Source: Curtobacterium sp. MCBA15_008 (lineage in GTDB: Bacteria > Actinomycetota > Actinomycetes > Actinomycetales > Microbacteriaceae). Taken from it: a DNA stretch of 41,332 nucleotides. Positions 7,185 to 14,553 of this stretch are shown here, one piece after another. Under the pieces are notes generated by a model. The model saw only the letters and a list, made by a program, of their open reading frames with translations. It ran no database searches and was not told the origin of the DNA. A program made the position numbers and the translations under genes. Each line of letters opens with the position of its first letter. The stretch's first letter is position 1. The stretch is from positions 68,313 through 109,644 of the forward strand of contig NZ_MJGN01000008.1 in NCBI RefSeq assembly GCF_001865065.1, read 5' to 3'.

Positions 7185-9497
7185 CTACGCCACGGGGACC
7201 GCGGCCGGCGCGCGGAGCTCGTGCGTGCCTCCCGACACGCGCTGCTCGGGTACACCCGGCAGCCGCACCAGTGCGGTGACGCCCTCGGGGACCGTCGCGT
7301 GCACGACGAGCTCGCCGTCGACGAGCTCCCACCGCACCGCGACGTGCCCGTGCACCGTGTCCAGCGAGGTCGACGCCCACGTCAGACCGCCGCCCGGCTG
7401 CGGCGCGATGAGCACGGCCGAGTACCCCGGCTCGAGCGGCGCGAGACCGCCCACCACCCGGTGCATCCAGTCCGCCACGGCACCGAGTGCGTAGTGGTTG
7501 AACGAGGTCATCTCACCCGGGTTGATGGTGCCGTCCGGCAGCATCGAGTCCCAGCGCTCCCAGACCGTCGTCGCACCCATCGTGACCGGGTACAGCCACG
7601 ACGGGCACTCGGTCTGCAGCAGCAGCTCGTACGCGTCCGACAGGTGGCCCGTCTTCGTGAGCGCGTCGGTGATGAACGGCGTCCCCGCGAAGCCCGTCGA
7701 GATCCGGTACCCGGACTGCTCGGCCAGCTCGGCGAGGCGGTCGCCGGCCTTCGCCTCGCCTTCGGCGTCGAGGATCCCGAACACGATCGCGAGCGTGTAC
7801 ACGGTGGTCGCGTCGGACAGGATCCGGCCGTCGTCCAGCAGGTAGTGGGCCCGGAACGCTGCCTGGAGGCGCGCGGCGAGTTCCTGGAACTCGGCCGCTT
7901 CCGCCTCGTGGCCGCCCAGGAGCTCCGCCGCCTCCGCCACGATCGTCGCGGACCGGAAGGCGCAGATCGTCGCGACGACGCCCTTGTCCGCCTTCGCGTC
8001 CGCCGGGTTCTCCGGCGGGGCGTCCGGGTCGAGCCAGTCGCCGAACTGGAACACCGTGTCCCACAGGTCTTCCGGGGACAGGTGGTCGCGGATCCGGCGG
8101 AGGTGTGCGGCCATCGAGTCGAACTGCTCCTCGAGGACGGCCGTGTCGCCGTACGCCTGGTACAGCGTCCACGGCACCCAGACCCCGGCGTCCGACCAGA
8201 TCGCTGTGGCGTCCGGCTTGCCGAAGTCATCGGCGGGGGAGTACTTCAGCACGTCCGGCACCACGAACGGGATGACGCCCTCGGCGTGCTGCTGCTCGAG
8301 CCACACGTCGCGGAGCCAGTCGCCGAGGAACGTCCTGGTGTCGAACAGGTACGACGCCGTCGGCGCGAAGGCCGCGATGTCGCCCGTCCAGCCGAGCCGT
8401 TCGTCGCGCTGCGGGCAGTCGGTCGGCACGCTCAGGAAGTTGCCCTGCATGCCCCGGATGACGTTGTCGTGGAAGGTGTTGAGCAGGTCGTGGCTCGACT
8501 CGAACGTGCCCGTCCGCGTGAGGTCGGAGCCGACCTGCACGGCGGTGATCGCGGTGCGGAGCTCGTCGAGGGTGCCCGGCCAGCCGTCGACCTCTGCGTA
8601 GCGGAACCCGTGGAAGGTGAAGCGGGGCTCGAAGCGGTCCTCGCCGCCGCTCAGGGTGAAGTGGTCCGTCGCCTTCGCCGAGCGCAGGGGCCGGGTGCCG
8701 AGTTCGTCGTGCTCGAGGACCTCGGCGTGCTTGAGCGTCAGCACCGTGCCCGCGGTCCCGGTGGCGACCACGCGGAGCCAGCCGACCAGGTTCACGCCGA
8801 AGTCGATCAGGGTCGCTCCGGACGGGCTCGTCCACACCTGGACCGGTGCGATCTCGGCGAGGGGCCGGACCGGCGGCACGGTGTCGGCGACGAGTGCGCG
8901 TTCCCCGAGGTCGACGGTGTGCACGCCGCTCGTGCGGCCCTCGTGTCCGTCGACGCTCGGCACGGTGACCTCGCCCGGCGTCAGGAACGAGCCGTCGCGG
9001 AGCCGGGCGTCGATGTCCTCGCCGTCGTACAGCTGGTCGGCGGTGATCGCACTCGACAGCGCCTGCCAGTCGGTGTCCGTCACCACGTGCTGCTCGTGGC
9101 CGTCCTCGAACGTGATGCGCAGCTCGGCGAACCCGGCGCGCTCGTCCGTGTACCAACCCCCGCCACCACCCCACGCGAGGCGTCCGGCGGCCCAGCCGTT
9201 GCCGATCACCAGCGCGAGGACGGCGGCGCTGCCCGGGGCCGTCTCGGCCAGGTGCGCCGTCACGTCGTGCGACGCGACGCGGATGCGCCACTCGTAGCTC
9301 GTCCACCCCGGTTCGAGCAGGTGGTCGGAGACGCGCTGCCCGCCGAGCCAGCCCTCGACGACGCCGAGCGCGCTGAGGTCGAGGGTCGCCGTGGTGACGG
9401 GGCCGTGGCCGTCGTCGAGGGTGAACTCCCGGCGCAGGATCGGTGCGCTCCCGAGGTCGTCGTCGCTCGCGATGAACGATGCGGTCCAGGTGGTCAT
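7185..9497 (-). CDS. Alpha-L-rhamnosidase, GH78, cytoplasmic
   Basis: 770-residue glycoside hydrolase family 78 enzyme that removes terminal L-rhamnose from glycosides. N-terminal beta domains carry the family's sugar-binding features, including GNGWAAGRLAW (99-109) and the substrate-side stretch YDGEDIDAR (157-165). The catalytic (alpha/alpha)6 barrel holds the hallmark CPQRDERLGWTGD (361-373), with the general acid Glu366, and ATTVWERWDSM (642-652), where Glu647 is the likely base partner. There is no signal peptide, so it should act inside the cell on rhamnosides brought in by the ABC transporter encoded just upstream. Start ATG has AAAGGA 11 bases before it. It follows the permease gene after 122 bp containing hairpins, and is probably expressed by read-through from the transporter promoter. 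Confidence 0.92.
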   Translation of the reverse strand: MTTWTASFIASDDDLGSAPILRREFTLDDGHGPVTTATLDLSALGVVEGWLGGQRVSDHLLEPGWTSYEWRIRVASHDVTAHLAETAPGSAAVLALVIGNGWAAGRLAWGGGGGWYTDERAGFAELRITFEDGHEQHVVTDTDWQALSSAITADQLYDGEDIDARLRDGSFLTPGEVTVPSVDGHEGRTSGVHTVDLGERALVADTVPPVRPLAEIAPVQVWTSPSGATLIDFGVNLVGWLRVVATGTAGTVLTLKHAEVLEHDELGTRPLRSAKATDHFTLSGGEDRFEPRFTFHGFRYAEVDGWPGTLDELRTAITAVQVGSDLTRTGTFESSHDLLNTFHDNVIRGMQGNFLSVPTDCPQRDERLGWTGDIAAFAPTASYLFDTRTFLGDWLRDVWLEQQHAEGVIPFVVPDVLKYSPADDFGKPDATAIWSDAGVWVPWTLYQAYGDTAVLEEQFDSMAAHLRRIRDHLSPEDLWDTVFQFGDWLDPDAPPENPADAKADKGVVATICAFRSATIVAEAAELLGGHEAEAAEFQELAARLQAAFRAHYLLDDGRILSDATTVYTLAIVFGILDAEGEAKAGDRLAELAEQSGYRISTGFAGTPFITDALTKTGHLSDAYELLLQTECPSWLYPVTMGATTVWERWDSMLPDGTINPGEMTSFNHYALGAVADWMHRVVGGLAPLEPGYSAVLIAPQPGGGLTWASTSLDTVHGHVAVRWELVDGELVVHATVPEGVTALVRLPGVPEQRVSGGTHELRAPAAVPVA

Positions 9498-9519
9498 GTG
9501 GTGTGGTCCTTTCACGCGA

Positions 9520-9603
9520 CCGGTCGTCGTCGACCGGAGCGGGGGTCGTGGGCCCGGCCGTCCCGTCGGGGTGGGACGACCGGGGGAGGCGAGCCGTGCC
9601 TCC
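9520..9603. terminator. Hairpin cluster between permease and rhamnosidase genes
   Basis: Three stem-loops fill the 122-bp gap: 9520-9537 (perfect 7-bp stem, 4-base loop), 9555-9582 (10-bp stem with one mismatch) and 9585-9603 (6-bp stem). Read on the minus strand they follow the permease stop and precede the rhamnosidase ribosome site. They could stabilise the transporter mRNA or reduce read-through into the rhamnosidase gene. No T-run follows. Confidence 0.5.
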
Positions 9604-9619
9604 AGGCCGGGTTCGGGCG

Positions 9620-10498
9620 TCAGCCCTTGACGGCGCCGCTGGTCATGCCGGCGACGATCTGACGGTTGAAGAAGATGTACAGGACGAGCGGCGGGATCGT
9701 GATGAGCAGCACGTCGGTGAACAGCAGGTTGAGCTGACTGACGGACTGGCTCTGGAACGAGTAGAGCGTCTGCTGGACGGTGGCGTTCTCGGACCCGGGC
9801 AGGAAGTACAGCGGGTTCGTGAAGTCGTTGAACACCGTGACGGACTGCACGAGCACGACCGTGATGATGACCGGCTTGAGGAGCGGCAGGACCACCCCGA
9901 AGAACAGCCGGATCGGGCCGGCACCGTCGAGGACGGCGGCCTCGTCGAGCTCCTTCGGGATCGTCGCGACGAACGCCCGGAAGAGCAGGATGCAGAACGA
10001 CAGGCCGAAGGTCGCCTCGATGAGGATCATCCCGCCCATCGTCTTGAACAGGTTCAGGCCCTGCAGCACCCAGATCGTCGGGACGATCGCGGGCGGGACG
10101 ATGAGGCCGGCCAGCACGAAGAAGTTGATCAGGCCGTTCCACTTGCTCGGCCGCCGCTGCAGGACGTAGCCGACCATCGCGGAGAACACCACCATGATGA
10201 TGACGCTGCCCACGGTGAGGATCGCGCTGTTCCAGAAGGCGCGGAGGATGCCGCCGTCGCCGGACTGGAACACGGTCTGCAGGTTCTGCCACAGCTGCCA
10301 CTCGGTCGGCAGGCTGAAGCCGAGCTGGTTCGCCTCGGCCGGGTTCTTCGCCGCCTGGAACAGGACGAAGACGAACGGCACCAGGAAGACCACGAAGCTG
10401 ACGACGATCGCGATCGAGCCGATGACCCACTTGCGGGTGCGGCCCGGGTGGCGGGACCGCGTCGGGGCGCCGACGCGGGGACTGGTGAGCGCGGTCAC
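9620..10498 (-). CDS. Sugar ABC transporter permease (MalG/CUT1 type)
   Basis: 292-residue inner-membrane permease of the CUT1 carbohydrate family. Six hydrophobic segments are visible. The conserved cytoplasmic EAA loop is present as IPKELDEAAVLDGAGPIRLFFGVVLPLLKP, the contact for the ATPase. The C-terminus FFNRQIVAGMTSGAVKG is the classic MalG-type ending. It starts with GTG overlapping the stop of the upstream permease by four bases (GTGA), with GGAGG about 8 bases before. It works with the neighbouring permease and binding protein; no ATPase is encoded here, so a shared MsiK-type ATPase elsewhere in the genome is likely, as usual for actinobacterial CUT1 systems. Confidence 0.9.
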   Translation of the reverse strand: MTALTSPRVGAPTRSRHPGRTRKWVIGSIAIVVSFVVFLVPFVFVLFQAAKNPAEANQLGFSLPTEWQLWQNLQTVFQSGDGGILRAFWNSAILTVGSVIIMVVFSAMVGYVLQRRPSKWNGLINFFVLAGLIVPPAIVPTIWVLQGLNLFKTMGGMILIEATFGLSFCILLFRAFVATIPKELDEAAVLDGAGPIRLFFGVVLPLLKPVIITVVLVQSVTVFNDFTNPLYFLPGSENATVQQTLYSFQSQSVSQLNLLFTDVLLITIPPLVLYIFFNRQIVAGMTSGAVKG

Positions 10499-11424
10499 AG
10501 GTCCGCCTCCTTGCGGTTGATGAGCCACGAGATGGGGACCATGATCGCGGTCACGACGATGAACAGCACGACGTTGCCGGCGGTCGACAGCCCGTAGAAG
10601 CCGGCCTGGTACTGCTTGTAGATCACACTCGCGATGACGTCGCTGGTGAACCCGGGTCCGCCGCCGGTCATCGCCCAGATCAGGTCGAAGGACCGCAGCC
10701 CGCCGATCAGGGACAGGATGATGACCGTCCCCATCGCCGGTCGGGACAGCGGCAACGTGATGTTCTTGAAGATCGTCCACGCGCTCGCGCCGTCGACGCG
10801 GGCGGCCTCGAAGTACTCCTGCGGGATCGCGACGATGCCGGCGATGAAGATGAGCGTCGCGATGCCGACGCCCTTCCAGACGTCCACCGCTGCGACGCTC
10901 CAGAGTGCGAGCGCCGGGTCGGTCAGCCACCCCGGGGTGGGGAGCCCGACGGATCCGAGGACGCCGTTGATGATCCCGTGGAAGGGGTCCATCAGTGCCT
11001 TGAAGGTGATGCCGATGCCGATCGTCGACACCAGCACGGGGAAGAACACCACCGCGCGGAGGTACCCGCGCCCGAGCACGGGACTCGTGAGGAGCAGGGC
11101 GAGGGCGAGTCCGAGGACCACCTTCGCCGCGCTCGTCACGAACCCGTACTCGAACGTGTGCACGAACCCGGAGACGAGCTGCGGGTCCTGGAAGAACCGG
11201 ACGAAGTTGTCGAAGCCGATGAAGGTCTGGTCGAACAGCGTCCAGCGGGTGAGCGAGAAGTAGAACCCCGCGAAGGTCGGGACCGCGAAGAACACGACGT
11301 ACAACGCGATCGCCGGGATGAAGAACCACGCCGGGTAGAACGAGCGCATCCGGCGGCGTGCGGGGCCCGGCCCGGCCTTGAGGGTCTGCGGCGGTGCTGC
11401 CGCCGTCGTGAGCGTCGCGGTCAC
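10495..11424 (-). CDS. Sugar ABC transporter permease (MalF/CUT1 type)
   Basis: 309-residue CUT1 permease partner. After an N-terminal basic segment come six membrane spans. The EAA loop reads IPQEYFEAARVDGASAWTIFKNITLPLSRP. The start is GTG at 11422-11424, four bases after the binding-protein stop. The GTG fits both the spacing and the conserved YPAWFFIPAIALY first span that begins about 28 residues in. Together with the downstream permease it forms the membrane channel for the substrate caught by the lipoprotein upstream, most likely a rhamnose-containing oligosaccharide or aryl glycoside given the downstream rhamnosidase. Confidence 0.9.
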   Translation of the reverse strand: MTATLTTAAAPPQTLKAGPGPARRRMRSFYPAWFFIPAIALYVVFFAVPTFAGFYFSLTRWTLFDQTFIGFDNFVRFFQDPQLVSGFVHTFEYGFVTSAAKVVLGLALALLLTSPVLGRGYLRAVVFFPVLVSTIGIGITFKALMDPFHGIINGVLGSVGLPTPGWLTDPALALWSVAAVDVWKGVGIATLIFIAGIVAIPQEYFEAARVDGASAWTIFKNITLPLSRPAMGTVIILSLIGGLRSFDLIWAMTGGGPGFTSDVIASVIYKQYQAGFYGLSTAGNVVLFIVVTAIMVPISWLINRKEADL

Positions 11425-11428
11425 CGGA

Positions 11429-12751
11429 TCACCAGCCCTTGATGCCGAGCTGCTGCGCCTGCTGCACGACGTCCTGGTCGTACTGCTTCGCGCCGACAGC
11501 GGCGGAGGAGATGCCCGAGCCGACCTGCACGCAGATCTTCTCGAGGTTCGGGCCCTTGATGGGGGAGAGGAACTCGAGGGCCGGCGATGCCTTGCCGTCG
11601 TCGAGGTACTTCTGCAGGTCGCCGATCATCGTCGGGACGCTGTCCGGCAGCGTGCACGTCGAGATGACGTACGGGCCACCGGGGGTGCCGGTGTCGTTCT
11701 GCACCTTGCAGCCCTGGTCCGAGTTCGCGAAGGCGATGAACTTCTTCGCCGCCGCCAGCTTGTCGCCCGTCGACGTCTTCGGGATGTACAGGCCGTTCGG
11801 CTCCCAGATCGTCAGGTTCGTGTCGTCCGCGTTCTCGGCCGGCAGGGCGAAGGCGCCGATGTCGTTCACCGCGTCGGGGCTGTCCTGCTGCAGGGTCGAG
11901 ATCGCGTTGGTCAGCATCGGGTACTGCGCCCCGGTGCCGTCGGCGAGCATCTTCAGCCCGTTCGCCTGCGTCGCGGACGCGTAGTCCTTGTTGACGAGGC
12001 CCTTGTCCTTCACCTCGGCGAGGTGGTCGAACCCGGCGAGTGCCGGGTCCTTCGCGTAGGACTCCTTGTTCTTCGTGTACTGCGTGGCCCAGTTCTTCTG
12101 CTGCGCCGTGATGTTCGCGAAGTCGCCGAGGACGAACAGCTGGCTGGTCCAGGTGTCGCCGTACGTCTGGATGATCGGGTCGACGCCCGAGTCCTTGATC
12201 TTCTCGCTGTTGCTGATGAACTCGTCCCACGTGGTCGGGACGCTGAGGCCGAGCTTCTCGTAGACCTTCTTGTTGTACATGACGCCGCCGCCGAAGCTGG
12301 TGCCGAACGGTGCGCCGTACATGCCCTTGTCGGTGCTGACCACCTTCGTGAACTGCGGGTCGACGTCCTTCGCCCACTTCTGGTCGGTGAGGTCGACGAG
12401 GGTGTTGTCCGGGTTGAGCGCCTGCATGAGCGAGCCCGAGTTGTAGTTGAACACGTCGGCCATCTCGCCGGTGGACAGCTGCGTCTTCACCAGGTTGTCG
12501 CCGTCGGTGCCCTGCGGGCGGGTGTCGAACTTGACCGTGATGTCCGGGTTGGCCTTCTCGAACGCGGTGATGAGCGGCTTCGCGGTGGCGGCCGTCGCGG
12601 GCGAGTTGTCGGCCTGGTACGTGATCTGCACCTTGCCGCCGCCGCTGCCGGTGTCGGCGGAGCCGCCCGACGAACACGCGGCCAGGCCGCCGATGAGGAC
12701 CGTGGCGCCGCCGATGGCGATGAGCCTGGTGGTCAGGGAGCGAGCTGACAT
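11429..12751 (-). CDS. Sugar-binding lipoprotein of ABC transporter (CUT1)
   Basis: 440-residue extracellular solute-binding protein (family 1, MalE-like). The signal peptide ends in a lipobox GLAAC with the lipidated Cys26, so it is anchored outside the membrane. The mature part has the usual layout: YQADNSP start, FEKANPDITVKF, VFNYNSG, GAPFGTSFGGGVMYNKKVYEKLGL (the hinge segment with an early Asn-Lys-Lys), and the C-terminal QGCKVQNDTGTPGGPY. Start ATG follows a strong AGGAGGTAAGGA ribosome site. It is first in the operon with the two permeases and the rhamnosidase, under a promoter with two LacI-type operators. The substrate is inferred from context, probably rhamnosides or rhamnose oligosaccharides. 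Confidence 0.9.
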   Translation of the reverse strand: MSARSLTTRLIAIGGATVLIGGLAACSSGGSADTGSGGGKVQITYQADNSPATAATAKPLITAFEKANPDITVKFDTRPQGTDGDNLVKTQLSTGEMADVFNYNSGSLMQALNPDNTLVDLTDQKWAKDVDPQFTKVVSTDKGMYGAPFGTSFGGGVMYNKKVYEKLGLSVPTTWDEFISNSEKIKDSGVDPIIQTYGDTWTSQLFVLGDFANITAQQKNWATQYTKNKESYAKDPALAGFDHLAEVKDKGLVNKDYASATQANGLKMLADGTGAQYPMLTNAISTLQQDSPDAVNDIGAFALPAENADDTNLTIWEPNGLYIPKTSTGDKLAAAKKFIAFANSDQGCKVQNDTGTPGGPYVISTCTLPDSVPTMIGDLQKYLDDGKASPALEFLSPIKGPNLEKICVQVGSGISSAAVGAKQYDQDVVQQAQQLGIKGW

Positions 12752-12840
12752 TCCTTACCTCCTCGTAAGGCCCGGGGCGGGGTACCCCGGGGTGAAACGG
12801 ACCCGGATCCCGCTCCGCTGCGGGGCTCCGGTGCTGCTGT

Positions 12841-12854
12841 TTAGAACGTTTCAA
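12841..12854. promoter_or_regulatory. LacI-type operator 1 of the transporter operon
   Basis: On the minus strand TTGAAACGTTCTAA, matching TTGAAACGNTTCAA except at two positions in the right half. It lies at the predicted transcription start of the binding-protein promoter, 34 bp centre to centre from operator 2. Confidence 0.7.
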
Positions 12855-12859
12855 TCGGA

Positions 12860-12888
12860 ATGGAACCACGGCGATTGAAGCGTGTCAA
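12860..12888 (-). promoter_or_regulatory. Promoter of the ABC transporter-rhamnosidase operon
   Basis: A perfect -35 box TTGACA (minus strand, 12883-12888) is followed after 17 bases by a weak -10 TTCCAT (12860-12865). The -35 box is part of operator 2 and the start point would be in operator 1. The 5' UTR would be about 100 bases. Confidence 0.5.
12875..12888. promoter_or_regulatory. LacI-type operator 2 of the transporter operon
   Basis: Plus-strand TTGAAGCGTGTCAA: outer TTGA/TCAA arms and central CG match the other sites. It overlaps the -35 box, so with operator 1 it would clamp both ends of the promoter. Confidence 0.7.
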
Positions 12889-12978
12889 TCGTCCGCCGCG
12901 TTTCGTTACGGAAGTGGGTGGTGGTGCGGGCGCGGGTGGGGGTGGTGGCGGGGCGGGTGCGGTGGGCGCTGGCCCGAG

Positions 12979-13038
12979 TTTCGCGCTCAGCGACACATCA
13001 CGGGCTCGTCGGGGCGTGAAGTGTCGCTCACCGCGAGA
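12979..13038. repeat. REP-like palindromic element, copy 1
   Basis: 60 bp, 55/60 identical to 13187-13246 and itself an imperfect palindrome with a CTCGTCGG loop. It starts TTTCGCGCTCAGCGACAC and ends with the near-complement. More diverged than copy 2. Confidence 0.75.
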
Positions 13039-13186
13039 CTTGGGTGCGGCCCGGCGCGGCGAGGCGCGGTGCGGTCGTGCGGCGCCCGCCTCCGCGGTCG
13101 CGCACCTCCGGCAGACGGGAGGCGCGGCCCACCTCCGCCCCGTGCCGCACCGCCCGAGGTGGTCGCCACCAGGGCCGCCGCCCGGC

Positions 13187-13246
13187 TTTCGCGCTCAGCG
13201 ACACTTCACGCGCTCGTCGGCGCGTGAACTGTCGCTCACCGCGAAA
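13187..13246. repeat. REP-like palindromic element, copy 2
   Basis: 60-bp palindrome: 26-base arms (13187-13212 and 13221-13246) pair at 23 of 26 positions around the loop CTCGTCGG. It lies 208 bp from copy 1 in the same orientation. It sits just after the stop of the minus-strand LacI gene, so it may also act as its transcript end. Confidence 0.8.
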
Positions 13247-13290
13247 CTCGTCAGCGGCGCGCGTGCCGCCCCGCCGCGCCCACGCCCGCG

Positions 13291-14385
13291 TCAGCTCTCG
13301 CGCAACCGCGGGTCGCTCGGCCTCCGGCCCCGCGCCGCCGCCGAAGCCGCCGCCCGGCCGAGCGTGCTCTCCCGCGCCACGAGTTCGCTGCCGATCACCA
13401 CGGTCCGGTGCACGTGCTCGCCCGGCGCGTCCTGCAGCTCGTCGAGCAGGAGCCCGACCGCCGCGGCACCCATCTCCGCGCCGTGCATCGTCACCGAGGT
13501 CAGCGGCACCGCACCGCCCCACGCCACGGAGTTGTGGTCGCAGCCCGACACCGGGATGTCCTCCGGCACGCGGAGCCCCGCCGCCCGCAGCTCGGTCACG
13601 ACGGCCATCGCCAGGATGTCCGTCACCCCGAGCACCCCGTCCGGCCGTTCGGAGGCGGGCATCCGGGCGATCCGGGCTCCGGCGTCCGTGCCGCCGACCG
13701 GGTCGATGTCCCCGGCGTCGACGTCGACCAGGGCGACCCCGGGGTGTTCCGCGAGCGCCCGCAGTACCCCCGCTCGCCGTCGGTGCACCGGCTGCAGCTC
13801 GGGCCGGGCGCTGACGAAGCCGATCCGCTTGCAGCCCCGCTCGATGAGGTGCGTCGTGGCGAGGTACGCCGCCTGCTCGTTGTCGACCACGACCGAGCAG
13901 GCCTCGACCTCGGACGGCTCGTGGTTCACGTACACGACCGGGTGCCCGTGCCGCCGCGTCAGGTCGACCTGCTCCTTGGACTCGGTCATCGTCGCCAGCA
14001 GGATCCCGGACACCCGCGTGCTCTCGAGGTACGCCAGGTGGTCGGCCTGGGCCTCGAGGTCGTCCTCACTGCTCGCGATGAGCAACGCGTGCCCGCGCTT
14101 CCGCGCCTCGAGCTGCGCACCGTTCACCATGTCGCTGAACAGGGAGTTCCGCAGCGACATGACGACGAGCCCGATGGCGCGCGTGCTGCCGGACACCAGG
14201 GCGCGCGCGTTCCGGTTCGGCGTGTACCCGAGTTCGTCGATGGCGGCGCGGACTCGGGCTGCGGTGCGGTCCGCCACACGCTCCGGGTGGTTGAGGACGT
14301 TCGAGACGGTCGCGAGCGACACGCCCGCCCGGGCGGCGACGTGGTGCACGCTCGGCGGGCCGTCGCGCCGGGGGACATGCACCAT
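13291..14385 (-). CDS. LacI-family transcriptional regulator 1
   Basis: 364 residues: N-terminal LacI helix-turn-helix (about 12-33, SVHHVAARAGVSLATVSNVLN) with the minor-groove hinge helix around 55-66, then a periplasmic-binding-protein-like effector domain (from IGLVVMSL, through RIGFVS, to VSGCDHNSVAWGGAVPLTSV). It should bind palindromic operators around a central CG and release on a sugar ligand. The start is set at ATG 14383-14385, which gives a normal-length arm before the HTH. A -10 box six bases upstream suggests a leaderless transcript. It lies between the transporter operon and the second LacI gene. One of the two is the likely repressor of the TTGAAACGNTTCAA sites; sequence alone does not tell which. 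Confidence 0.88.
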   Translation of the reverse strand: MVHVPRRDGPPSVHHVAARAGVSLATVSNVLNHPERVADRTAARVRAAIDELGYTPNRNARALVSGSTRAIGLVVMSLRNSLFSDMVNGAQLEARKRGHALLIASSEDDLEAQADHLAYLESTRVSGILLATMTESKEQVDLTRRHGHPVVYVNHEPSEVEACSVVVDNEQAAYLATTHLIERGCKRIGFVSARPELQPVHRRRAGVLRALAEHPGVALVDVDAGDIDPVGGTDAGARIARMPASERPDGVLGVTDILAMAVVTELRAAGLRVPEDIPVSGCDHNSVAWGGAVPLTSVTMHGAEMGAAAVGLLLDELQDAPGEHVHRTVVIGSELVARESTLGRAAASAAARGRRPSDPRLRES

Positions 14386-14397
14386 GGTCCGATCGTA
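14386..14397 (-). promoter_or_regulatory. Leaderless -10 box of LacI gene 1
   Basis: On the minus strand TACGAT is followed by six bases and then ATG, placing the transcription start on the A of the start codon. No Shine-Dalgarno sequence is present. Confidence 0.5.
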
Positions 14398-14431
14398 GGC
14401 GGCGGGTGGGGTGGTGCGGACACGTGTCGGA

Positions 14432-14467
14432 CTGGAGGCGCGGTGCGGCGCCGCCACGCGCCTCCAG
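14432..14467. repeat. 36-bp palindromic repeat, copy 1
   Basis: Near-perfect palindrome starting CTGGAGGCGCG and ending CGCGCCTCCAG, with a GCGGCGCCGC centre. It is 35/36 identical to 31382-31417. It lies between the two LacI genes and can act as the terminator of the second. Confidence 0.85.
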
Positions 14468-14553
14468 ACCCGGGGGCGGAGCCGAGTCTCGGCTGACGCG
14501 ACCCGAGTCTCGTCGGAACCGCCCCGGGTCTCGGCCCCGCTGCGCCAGGCGCG

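Larger units (their letters stand above)
12889..13290. other. Non-coding spacer with two REP-like palindromes
   Basis: Between the transporter promoter and the stop of the first LacI gene lies about 400 bp without a supported gene. It holds two 60-bp palindromic repeats (listed separately) and, between and around them, very GC-rich low-complexity DNA. Open frames here are short and lack ribosome sites. Confidence 0.7.

Noticed and set aside
7031..7255. Upstream extension of rhaI to 7255.
   Set aside because: It would run through the promoter, operator and terminator; family length and the ribosome site support 6994.
6873..9662. 929-residue plus-strand open frame opposite the rhamnosidase.
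   Set aside because: Antisense to a complete GH78 gene with both catalytic motifs; composition typical of a third-position GC artefact.
12979..13246. Possible CRISPR array from the repeated 60-mers.
   Set aside because: Only two units, each a full palindrome, 208 bp apart, with no regular spacers and no cas genes.
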